Shown here piece by piece: positions 1 to 5,992 of a DNA stretch of 9,127 nt. The first letter of the stretch is position 1. The number at the start of each line of letters is the position of its first letter. The stretch is from Sideroxydans sp. (GTDB lineage: Bacteria; Pseudomonadota; Gammaproteobacteria; Burkholderiales; Gallionellaceae). The notes beneath the pieces were generated by a model. The model did no database searches and had not been told where the DNA came from. It was given only the letters and a program-made list of their open reading frames with translations. Both the position numbers and the translations under genes were made by a program. The DNA lies in NCBI GenBank assembly GCA_030823965.1, contig JAVBYP010000232.1, positions 1 to 9,127 on the forward strand, written 5' to 3'.

Positions 1-680
1 GCCCCGCCCTGCACTTCCCAACTTGGCAAACCTTGTGGATAGCCGGTGAGTGCGATACGTGTGTCGGCTTCGCTGGCGGGTTTGAGTATCTTCAAGTTCA
101 ACGCTTGAGCAAAGAACTCACGATACACGTCGCGCATATAGGCTTGGAACAGGCTGTGTTGGCCGCCGTCGGTGAGGTTGGGGTTGTTGGTGTCGGCCAG
201 TTTTGCGCTACGCAAAGTCGCCATCGGAAACACGACGAAATGGTTGTGCAACATACGGATACTGGGAACGCCGGGTGAGGTGAGCGGCCAGGTCGCATCC
301 AGACTCGCCTCGCCCGCGAGGATTAGCGCTTCGGCTGGATCGGGATATTGCTCCAGCATGTAGTCGATGATGATCTGGTTCATGCGGTTCCACACATGCT
401 TCACATCGTCCGCCACCTGCGTGCGACGCACGGGGCGCCCTAGCGGGTTGAGGATGCTCTTGGAGGTGTTGTAGATGATGGAGCAATCGAATTCGGTGCT
501 GTGCCCCAATGCCTTGCGGTACAGCAGCAGGTTCTCCGAGTTCACCAACAGACCGTTGTTGTTCACAAGGTCGTTGAGGTTCTCGGTGCTATTGAAGAAT
601 TCGTTGTGCTTGAGCCCTTCTGGAACTTCAAGGGGGATGGAGCGAAAAGGGGTAACGATCTCACGCGGGCCGGATTGCAT
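1..680 (-). CDS. Unrecognised conserved-looking protein, C-terminus beyond window
   Basis: This frame is open from an ATG at 680 to the left edge (226 full codons), so the C-terminus is missing. An in-frame TAG at 696-698 rules out a longer start, and an AGGGG ribosome site lies 5 nt before the ATG. The peptide begins MQSGPREIVTPFR. It is soluble-looking, with no signal peptide or membrane segment. Visible features are an Asn-rich stretch near residues 30-50, a lone Cys66, a helix near 88-110, and an HNHF motif at 145-148 followed by VVFP. The HNHF segment faintly recalls the His motifs of HIT/GalT-like nucleotidyl transferases, but the other hallmarks are not evident, so I assign no function. 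It starts 37 nt after the rhodanese stop on the same strand and is probably co-transcribed with it. The even codon pattern throughout supports a real gene. Confidence 0.85.
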   Translation of the reverse strand, partial: MQSGPREIVTPFRSIPLEVPEGLKHNEFFNSTENLNDLVNNNGLLVNSENLLLYRKALGHSTEFDCSIIYNTSKSILNPLGRPVRRTQVADDVKHVWNRMNQIIIDYMLEQYPDPAEALILAGEASLDATWPLTSPGVPSIRMLHNHFVVFPMATLRSAKLADTNNPNLTDGGQHSLFQAYMRDVYREFFAQALNLKILKPASEADTRIALTGYPQGLPSWEVQGG

Positions 681-717
681 GCTTACCCCTCTGCTCTAGG
701 ATGACGAGCTCAATGAC

Positions 718-1104
718 TTATGTCTGTGCCCAAGGTAGGCCATCAAAACGCCAACCGTTATGCGAGTTGCGATGGTGTGTATCATCAAGGTCGCCTTCAA
801 AGCCGTGTGCGACGTTGTACACGTCTTTCATACCTGCTTTCTCCAACGCTTCACCCGCATCGGCCGAACGGCGTCCAGAACGACAGATAAGCACGACGGG
901 ACGATTGACGCTGGCCGCTTTACGCACATGCGAAACGAACATCGGATTGATTTCCCAGTCTGGACCATCGACCCAAGGAATGTGGATAGAACCGCGCGGG
1001 TGACCAACAAACATGTACTCCATCTCGCTACGCACATCGATGAACACTGCTTCTGGATTGGCTTGCAGTAAATCGAAAGCTTCTTTCGGGGTGAGGTGTT
1101 GCAT
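718..1104 (-). CDS. Single-domain rhodanese-like sulfurtransferase
   Basis: The product is a 128-residue cytoplasmic protein with one rhodanese fold. The sequence shows FIDVRSEMEY at residues 21-30, PRGSIHIPW at 36-44, and the active-site loop CRSGRRS starting at Cys74, followed by an NVAHGFEGD segment and a C-terminal GWRFDGLPW. Cys74 is the expected carrier of the persulfide in sulfur transfer to thiol acceptors or proteins. The length matches single-domain PspE/GlpE-like members, although those differ in the loop. The ATG at 1104 has an AGGAGA ribosome site 6 nt upstream. A TATAAT-containing promoter candidate lies about 35 nt upstream, and the unrecognised gene follows 37 nt downstream. 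With sqr and a second rhodanese nearby, a role in handling sulfane sulfur is a reasonable inference, but the acceptor cannot be told from sequence. Confidence 0.93.
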   Translation of the reverse strand: MQHLTPKEAFDLLQANPEAVFIDVRSEMEYMFVGHPRGSIHIPWVDGPDWEINPMFVSHVRKAASVNRPVVLICRSGRRSADAGEALEKAGMKDVYNVAHGFEGDLDDTHHRNSHNGWRFDGLPWAQT

Positions 1105-1139
1105 GTCGGCTCTCCTAATGACCTATGTCAGAGTGCGGG

Positions 1140-1145
1140 ATTATA
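1140..1145 (-). promoter_or_regulatory. Probable -10 box of the rhodanese promoter
   Basis: The minus strand reads TATAAT exactly, 35 nt upstream of the rhodanese ATG, which would give a leader of about 30 nt. No good -35 box is present; the best candidate, ATACCA at 18-nt spacing, matches 3 of 6. An imperfect dyad (arms 1132-1139 and 1148-1155, 7 of 8 bases complementary) is centred on the box and could be an operator, which would fit a weak -35. The remaining bases between this gene and the phosphoesterase stop (1146-1230) show no gene and no clear terminator. Confidence 0.55.
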
Positions 1146-1230
1146 GCCCCACACTTGGGCCGCTGGTATCAGACAGATCATGCTGCTTGTCGACACCGTC
1201 CTTAGATTTCTCGGTTAGCAAGGAGAGCGT

Positions 1231-1764
1231 TCAGCGAGCTACTGGTAGTTGGCGTATCTCGAAACTCATATTGGACAGGTCTGCAAGTATCCAAGTTGGG
1301 ACGGCATCGATGCCGGGTGCATCGATGCCTGCGACCGAACCAGGATTGACCAGCCAGCATTCTCCTTCACGCACGTGCTTTTGTTTAAGGATGTGAGCAG
1401 TATGACTGTGACCGTGGCAGACCAAGTCGTAATCTCCGGTACAGGCGAAAGCTTGGCCGTGATGAGGCATGTGTGTCACGAATATCTTACGTCCACCAAG
1501 TTCCAGCACGGCATCTTCGCCGTAGTAAGTGAATAAACCATTGGTTCTTGCCATCATGCGATAGAGCGCGACGACATCGCCGAGGTTGTTGCCGTGAACT
1601 GCATGGATGGGTATGTCTAGCTTGAGGGATGCTCGCAAGGTATTGACACCAATAAGATCGCCACAATGGATGACCGCTTGTGCACCAGCTGCCTTGGCCT
1701 CCACGATGGCATCCAATAGCGGCTCGGAGCGGTCATGGCTATCTGAAACGATGCAGATCTTCAT
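1231..1764 (-). CDS. YfcE/MJ0936-type metallophosphoesterase
   Basis: The product is 177 residues, close to the usual size of the YfcE family of small calcineurin-like phosphodiesterases. The dinuclear metal-site motifs appear in order: DSHD (Asp8, His10), GD (Asp36), GNN (Asn59), a TH motif at His98, and GHSH (His119, His121). Family members hydrolyse model phosphodiesters in the cytoplasm; the natural substrate is generally unknown and cannot be read here. The ATG at 1764 is preceded by an AGGGA ribosome site. Its upstream region carries the 18-bp element shared with the sqr upstream region, in the same orientation relative to the gene, which suggests common regulation. It ends 126 nt before the rhodanese start, and the rhodanese has its own promoter candidate. 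The start is also touched by the stop of a doubtful upstream reading frame (ATGA overlap). Confidence 0.93.
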   Translation of the reverse strand: MKICIVSDSHDRSEPLLDAIVEAKAAGAQAVIHCGDLIGVNTLRASLKLDIPIHAVHGNNLGDVVALYRMMARTNGLFTYYGEDAVLELGGRKIFVTHMPHHGQAFACTGDYDLVCHGHSHTAHILKQKHVREGECWLVNPGSVAGIDAPGIDAVPTWILADLSNMSFEIRQLPVAR

Positions 1765-1817
1765 TCCCTAGTCTTTTCAAAAATATTGTGTGAATTAGGA
1801 AGAATCCACGCATACAG

Positions 1818-1835
1818 GTCTATAGCCATATCGGG
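1818..1835 (-). promoter_or_regulatory. Copy 1 of shared 18-bp element, upstream of the phosphoesterase
   Basis: Read toward the phosphoesterase the sequence is CCCGATATGGCTATAGAC, ending 53 nt before that gene's ATG. It matches the copy before sqr (3926-3943) at 17 of 18 positions. The embedded TATAGA may act as a -10 box; with a 17-nt spacer, ATCACA (4 of 6 to consensus) would be the -35. The CGATATGG part may be a regulator half-site. A run of nine G (1857-1865) lies nearby. The function is inferred from repetition and position only. Confidence 0.55.
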
Positions 1836-1902
1836 GGTTTGTGTGATAACACCAATGGGGGGGGGTAAATGGAATTCCTTCTTTAACTTTTGTTTTACTT
1901 GG

Positions 1903-1930
1903 TTGATATTTTGGTCATTTAGACTAGACT
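1903..1930 (+). promoter_or_regulatory. Candidate promoter of the histidine kinase-regulator operon
   Basis: TTGATA (1903-1908, 5 of 6 to the -35 consensus), a 16-nt spacer and TAGACT (1925-1930, 4 of 6) form a plausible sigma-70-type promoter. It would give a leader of about 45 nt before the kinase ATG at 1983. The surrounding 1765-1982 region is richer in A and T than its flanks. I see no convincing FNR-type palindrome here. Confidence 0.4.
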
Positions 1931-1982
1931 CCAAAAAGTAGCTTAAATATCCGGGTTCACCCGATTTCCTCTCAACAAGAAT

Positions 1983-3206
1983 ATGCGCACAGCAATTGAC
2001 ACCAACGCCAGTTTCGCTTGGGTTCGCGAACCAGAATTCACACCGCCAGACGACAAAGATGGCGGCATTTCTGCTTGTCTGTTGCACGAGTTCACTTCGC
2101 CACGAGCAGGTGAACTTAAAGCACTGTTGGAGACTTTTCTTGAAAGCATCATCGGCACGGTGAGTGCGACTGCGGGCGTAGTACGCCTTCTATCTCCAGA
2201 TGGACGCACACTTCAGATCATCGGCTCCGTCGGCCTTTCCACCGAACTGCAAGAAGAAGCAGAGAATTTCGTCGATCTGGATTGTGAGATCAGCGATATC
2301 GACGCACTCGGACACGTCGTCCATGCATCTGACATCAGCGGTTGCAACTCGCGGCAGAACTGCCCATACGCGAGTTGCCGATTCCAATCTTTGATCGCCG
2401 CCCCCCTGGATCTGCCTGGCTCATCCGAGAACATATTGGGTGTCCTTACCATCTTCTTTGACGTGCCAAGGCATACCGCTAGCCAAGCAATGAACATCAT
2501 CGCCGCATTCGCAGAAACGATGGCGACTACGATCCAGCATACCCGAGACAACCGCGAGACGACTCGTATAGAAAGGCTTGCCGCGCGACAGGGCATCGCC
2601 AATGAGATCCACGATTCGTTGGCACAAACGATGACTTATGCACGCATGCGTGTGAGCTTACTCAAGGAAGCCATCCGTAGTGGCAACCAAGAAATGGCCG
2701 ATAAATATGTGCGCGATCTGGACGAGGCCCTAGAGATCGGACAGAAGAGTACGCGCGAACTCATTGCAGACTTCCGTTGCGAGATGAATACCGAGGGATT
2801 GTCTGTCGCTCTGAACGACTTGACGAACGAGTTCCGCGACCACAACGATATCGAACTTGAATACCACAACCGTCTGGCCGATCTCGAGTTGCCGCTCGAA
2901 TACGAGATACAGGTGTATCACATCGTGCGCGAGGCATTGACGAACATCGCCAGACACTCCGGCGCTACGCATGCTCGACTGTTCGTCGATTCCGATTTTG
3001 GCTATTTCGTCTTCACCATCGAGGACAACGGTAGCGGCGCCCATACCTTCGCACCGGTAGAAGGACACTACGGTGTGATGATCATGCGTGAGCGCGCGCA
3101 CCAGATCGGTGGCAGAATCAAGGTAGAGAGCGCCGCTGGATTGGGCACACAGGTACAATTATTCTTCCCCGAACCACCGCTGGACTGGAGAGCTTCGAAT
3201 GAGTGA
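1983..3206 (+). CDS. Soluble NarX-like sensor histidine kinase with four-cysteine GAF-like domain
   Basis: The product is a 407-residue cytoplasmic kinase without membrane segments. Residues about 45-185 look like a GAF-type sensor domain holding Cys101, Cys121, Cys127 and Cys132, the last three in a tight C-x5-C-x4-C cluster. A HisKA_3 dimerisation region follows, with the phosphoacceptor His210 in NEIHDSLAQT. The HATPase domain has Asn321 (REALTNIARHS), the DNGSG box at 348-352 and GHYGVMIMRERA at 361-372, which is typical of NarX/NarQ-class kinases. NarX and NarQ also carry a central cysteine cluster, and NreB binds an iron-sulfur cluster through four cysteines, so redox, oxygen, NO or sulfur sensing is plausible here but unproven. 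The ATG at 1983 lacks a good ribosome site; an in-frame TAA at 1944-1946 blocks a longer start. It overlaps the regulator gene by 8 nt, indicating a coupled pair. Confidence 0.93.
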   Translation: MRTAIDTNASFAWVREPEFTPPDDKDGGISACLLHEFTSPRAGELKALLETFLESIIGTVSATAGVVRLLSPDGRTLQIIGSVGLSTELQEEAENFVDLDCEISDIDALGHVVHASDISGCNSRQNCPYASCRFQSLIAAPLDLPGSSENILGVLTIFFDVPRHTASQAMNIIAAFAETMATTIQHTRDNRETTRIERLAARQGIANEIHDSLAQTMTYARMRVSLLKEAIRSGNQEMADKYVRDLDEALEIGQKSTRELIADFRCEMNTEGLSVALNDLTNEFRDHNDIELEYHNRLADLELPLEYEIQVYHIVREALTNIARHSGATHARLFVDSDFGYFVFTIEDNGSGAHTFAPVEGHYGVMIMRERAHQIGGRIKVESAAGLGTQVQLFFPEPPLDWRASNE

Positions 3207-3873
3207 CAAATTAAGGGTTGTTTTGGTCGACGACCAGAGTCTGTGCCGACGTGGCTTGAGCGAGTTGCTCGCAAATTGTTACGATTTTTTGGTACTTGGC
3301 GCGACCGACAACATAGCTGAACTTCGAAAACTGCTTCACGAAGAGCCAGATCTGCTCATCGTTGATCTGCGCATGAAACCGCTGGATGGCATCTCTCTTA
3401 TCCAGTTGCTTCGTAGCGAGGGATTCACCACTCCAGCCGTGATGCTGACCATGAGTGACTCCGAGCAAGACCTCACCAACGCTATCCGTGCCGGTGTGCG
3501 CGGCTATCTGCTGAAAGACATGGCGCCGGATGATGTGGTGGATGCCATCCGTCGTGTCGCGGGAGGCGAGCTGGTGGTCGCCCCCACCATGACCATGAAG
3601 ATGATCGATATGTTGCGTGGCGAGCAGCCAGATCAAGAGCCTAAGAACTCACTCAAGTTGCTGACCGAGCGCGAGCGCGAGATCCTACAGCTGCTGGCAC
3701 GCGGTGAAAGCAACAAGGCCATCGCGCAGACCTTGAAGATCAGCTACGACACGGTCAAACAGCACGTGCGCCATATCTTGAACAAGCTCAACCTGTCATC
3801 CCGCGTCAAAGCTGCTGTGCTGTTCACCAACGAGCAGGCCAAATCACACGACGACAATTCGCCGAGCTGCTGA
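3199..3873 (+). CDS. NarL/FixJ-family response regulator
   Basis: The product has 224 residues. The receiver domain (about 5-120) shows Asp11 and Asp12, the phosphorylation site Asp56 in LLIVDLRMKPLDG, Thr84 and Lys106 (GYLLKD). The LuxR-type helix-turn-helix domain spans about 154-212: LTEREREILQLLARGESNKA, then ISYDTVKQHVRHILNKLNL and SRVKAAV, close to the DNA-reading region of NarL. The ATG sits inside the end of the kinase gene (8-nt overlap), so the kinase is its obvious partner. It should bind inverted or single heptamer-like sites; a repeated element containing a TARCCAT core lies on both sides of the operon and is a candidate target. Targets are inferred, not shown. The stop is followed by 162 nt of non-coding DNA before sqr. 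Confidence 0.95.
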   Translation: MSDKLRVVLVDDQSLCRRGLSELLANCYDFLVLGATDNIAELRKLLHEEPDLLIVDLRMKPLDGISLIQLLRSEGFTTPAVMLTMSDSEQDLTNAIRAGVRGYLLKDMAPDDVVDAIRRVAGGELVVAPTMTMKMIDMLRGEQPDQEPKNSLKLLTEREREILQLLARGESNKAIAQTLKISYDTVKQHVRHILNKLNLSSRVKAAVLFTNEQAKSHDDNSPSC

Positions 3874-3907
3874 TCTTCCGTACACCAAGCTAACCACCAC
3901 CCCATCA

Positions 3908-3956
3908 GGGTCATAGCCCATATCACCCGATATGGTTATAGACACCCTAGGGGGGG
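3908..3956 (+). promoter_or_regulatory. Palindrome, copy 2 of the 18-bp element and G tract before sqr
   Basis: The 18-bp element on the plus strand, facing sqr, is CCCGATATGGTTATAGAC (3926-3943), identical at 17 of 18 positions to the copy before the phosphoesterase. It also forms the right half of a palindrome, CCATATC-ACCC-GATATGG (3918-3935), whose arms extend imperfectly on the left into GGTCATAGC. TATAGA (3937-3942) could be a -10 box, placing a transcript start near 3949. Seven G follow at 3950-3956. Its likely role is a regulated promoter or operator for sqr; a stem-loop at the end of the regulator mRNA is the alternative. Confidence 0.55.
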
Positions 3957-3977
3957 ATTGCGCCTAATGCGGCTTCG

Positions 3978-4006
3978 AAAAACCCCCGCGCATCGACGCG
4001 GTTTTT
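3978..4006 (+). terminator. Terminator-like hairpin between the regulator gene and sqr
   Basis: The stem CCGCG/CGCGG (3986-3990 and 3997-4001) has a 6-nt loop and is followed by five T. An A5 run (3978-3982) can extend the stem by pairing with the T5 run, with a three-C bulge between. It may end the two-component transcript. It lies only 29 nt before the sqr ATG, so an sqr transcript started upstream would cross it. Confidence 0.6.
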
Positions 4007-4035
4007 GTGAATCAATCTAACCAGGGGAGAAAAGA

Positions 4036-5307
4036 ATGGCACATGTCGTGATCATGGGTGCAGGCGTCGGTGGTATGCCAGCAGCTTACGAAATGCGTGA
4101 CAAGCTGGATAAGAAGCATCAAATCACCGTTGTCTCTAACAGCGAGAACTTCCACTTCACTCCTTCCAATCCATGGGTCGCTGTCAAATGGCGTGAGCGC
4201 AAGCAGATCGAGTTCCCTGTTCGCTCCTATTTGGAACGTAAAGGTATCAACTTCATCTCCACCGGCGTCAAACGCGTCCATCCTGATCAAAACAAGCTAG
4301 AACTGAACGATGGCAAACATGTTGACTACGACTACCTCGTCATCGCCACCGGCCCTAAACTGGCTTTCGATGAAGTCGAGGGACTAGGCCCACATGGCGG
4401 GCACACTTACTCCGTCTGCCACGTCGACCATGCGATGGAATCGCATGACGAATGGGAAGATTTCTGCAAGAACCCAGGCCCTATCGTAGTAGGAGCGGTG
4501 CAAGGTGCTTCCTGCTTCGGCCCTGCTTATGAATATGCATTCATCATGGATACCGATCTGCGCAAACGCAAGATTCGCAACAAGGTGCCAATGACGTTCG
4601 TCACCTCTGAGCCTTACATCGGCCACCTTGGCCTCGGTGGCGTGGGTGACTCCAACGGCATCCTTGAATCCGGTATGCGCGACAAGCACATCAAGTGGAT
4701 CTGCAACGCCAAGGTGACCAAGGTCGAAGCAGGCAAGATGTACGTCACAGAACATGACGACATGGGCGTGGAGAAGAAGAAACACGAACTCCCGTTCAAC
4801 TACAGCATGATGTTGCCTGCCTTCAAGGGGATCGATGCCGTGTTCGGCATCGAAGGACTAGTCCAAGCGCGCGGCTTCGTCACGGTGGACAAACATCAAC
4901 GCAATCAAAAGTACAAAAACATCTTCGCAGTCGGCGTATGCGTCGCGATCCCTCCGGTAGAGGCCACCCCGATCCCAGTCGGCACGCCAAAGACGGGCTA
5001 CATGATCGAATCCATGGTCACCGCCACCGTGTACAACATCCACGCCGACCTCACTGGCCAACCGGCTGACAAAGAAGCAACTTGGAATGCCGTGTGCTTG
5101 GCAGATTTCGGTGAAAGCGGTGTGGCCTTTGTCGCCATCCCGCAGATCCCGCCACGCAACGTGAACTGGTTCTCTGAAGGTAAATGGGTACACCTTGCCA
5201 AAGTCGCATTCGAGAAATACTTCATCCGCAAGATGAAGAAAGGGAGTTCCGAGCCTTTCTACGAAGGCAGCATCATGAAGATGCTGGGTATCGAAAAACT
5301 GAAATAA
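4036..5307 (+). CDS. sqr: Sulfide:quinone oxidoreductase, Acidithiobacillus ferrooxidans type
   Basis: The 423-residue flavoprotein oxidises sulfide to polysulfide or sulfur and passes electrons to the quinone pool (EC 1.8.5.4), bound to the membrane from one side. The N-terminal dinucleotide-binding motif GAGVGG spans residues 8-13. The three conserved cysteines are present: Cys128 (YSVCHVDHA), Cys160 (GASCFGPAYE) and Cys354 (WNAVCLADFG), matching Cys128, Cys160 and Cys356 recalled for the A. ferrooxidans enzyme. The quinone-side segment PIPVGTPKTGYMIESM (312-327) and the C-terminal amphipathic stretch WVHLAKVAFEKYFIRKM (384-400) agree with that family, the latter being the likely membrane anchor. 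An additional Cys302 is present. The start ATG has an AGGGGAG ribosome site. It lies downstream of the two-component pair and a shared regulatory element, and is ended by a strong hairpin. Confidence 0.97.
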   Translation: MAHVVIMGAGVGGMPAAYEMRDKLDKKHQITVVSNSENFHFTPSNPWVAVKWRERKQIEFPVRSYLERKGINFISTGVKRVHPDQNKLELNDGKHVDYDYLVIATGPKLAFDEVEGLGPHGGHTYSVCHVDHAMESHDEWEDFCKNPGPIVVGAVQGASCFGPAYEYAFIMDTDLRKRKIRNKVPMTFVTSEPYIGHLGLGGVGDSNGILESGMRDKHIKWICNAKVTKVEAGKMYVTEHDDMGVEKKKHELPFNYSMMLPAFKGIDAVFGIEGLVQARGFVTVDKHQRNQKYKNIFAVGVCVAIPPVEATPIPVGTPKTGYMIESMVTATVYNIHADLTGQPADKEATWNAVCLADFGESGVAFVAIPQIPPRNVNWFSEGKWVHLAKVAFEKYFIRKMKKGSSEPFYEGSIMKMLGIEKLK

Positions 5308-5320
5308 GTTTGTTTCAAAC

Positions 5321-5357
5321 AAAAAAGCCTCTACCCTGCACGGGTAGAGGCTTTTTT
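5321..5357. terminator. Strong bidirectional terminator after sqr
   Basis: A perfect 16-bp inverted repeat (AAAAAAGCCTCTACCC at 5321-5336 and its complement at 5342-5357) encloses a 5-nt loop and carries A6 and T6 runs on its flanks, so it should work in either direction. It starts 13 nt after the sqr stop. A second short AT-rich palindrome (TTTGTTT-C-AAACAAA) precedes it at 5309-5323. Confidence 0.93.
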
Positions 5358-5384
5358 ACGAACAGCGAATGATTGGAGGACAAC

Positions 5385-5969
5385 ATGCAACTAGATGAAC
5401 GTAGCCTAGATACCCTGTTCCGCAATGCGCGAACCCATAGCGCTTGGCTGGACAAATCTGTCGATGATGAGCTGCTGATCAAGCTCTACGAATTGATGAA
5501 ATGGGGGCCGACCAGTGCGAATTCATCTCCGGCACGCCTAGTGTTCGTGAAGAGTACGGCAGCCAAAGAACGCCTGCTCCCCGCCATGATCCCCAGCAAC
5601 GTAGACAAGACGCTCGCTGCACCTGTCACTGTCATCGTCGCACAGGATCACGAGTTCTATGAACAGCTACCGAGGTTGTTCCCACACACGGACGCGCGAG
5701 CCTGGTTCGCGGGAAATTCAGCCTTGATCGACACCACTGCCTTCCGCAACGCCTCCTTGCAAGGGGCTTACCTCATCATCGCCGCGCGGGCACTGGGTCT
5801 GGATGCAGGCCCGATGTCTGGTTTTGACAATGAGAAGGTGGACGCCGAATTCTTCAACGGCACCAAGATCAGATCCAACTTCTTGATCAATCTTGGGTAC
5901 GGCGACGCTAGCAAGCTGCATCCACGCAACCCAAGACTACGCTTCGATGAAGCGGCTCGCATCGAGTGA
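5385..5969 (+). CDS. RutE/HadB-like FMN nitroreductase (malonic semialdehyde reductase family)
   Basis: The product has 194 residues, near the size of E. coli RutE. The whole chain follows the RutE pattern I remember: [11 protein letters not shown] (11-21), [15 protein letters not shown] (37-51), a [12 protein letters not shown] segment, [48 protein letters not shown], and the C-terminal NLGYGD. WGPTSAN and GPMSGFD correspond to flavin-binding parts. RutE reduces malonic semialdehyde to 3-hydroxypropionate in pyrimidine degradation, but no other rut gene is visible here, so the substrate is open; another semialdehyde or quinone is possible. I chose the ATG at 5385 because GGAGGA (5375-5380) lies 4 nt before it; a TTG at 5373 would be inside that site. 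Only 27 nt separate it from the sqr terminator. Confidence 0.93.
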   Translation: MQLDERSLDTLFRNARTHSAWLDKSVDDELLIKLYELMKWGPTSANSSPARLVFVKSTAAKERLLPAMIPSNVDKTLAAPVTVIVAQDHEFYEQLPRLFPHTDARAWFAGNSALIDTTAFRNASLQGAYLIIAARALGLDAGPMSGFDNEKVDAEFFNGTKIRSNFLINLGYGDASKLHPRNPRLRFDEAARIE

Positions 5970-5992
5970 TGTGACAAATCTTCTCGAGGGAG

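Noticed and set aside
208..486. Minus-strand 92-codon frame rich in His, Arg and Pro
   Set aside because: It lies wholly inside the open minus-strand gene running from 680 to the left edge, in another frame, with shadow-like composition.
1901..1925. FNR-like site at TTGAT upstream of the kinase
   Set aside because: Only the left half TTGAT is present; the expected ATCAA right half at 4-nt spacing is absent.
2730..3158. Minus-strand 142-codon frame opposite the histidine kinase
   Set aside because: The plus-strand kinase motifs are unambiguous here; this frame shows no domain and no ribosome site.
4858..5322. Minus-strand 154-codon frame opposite the end of sqr
   Set aside because: It is antisense to a segment with conserved SQR residues, and its start lies in the sqr terminator region.
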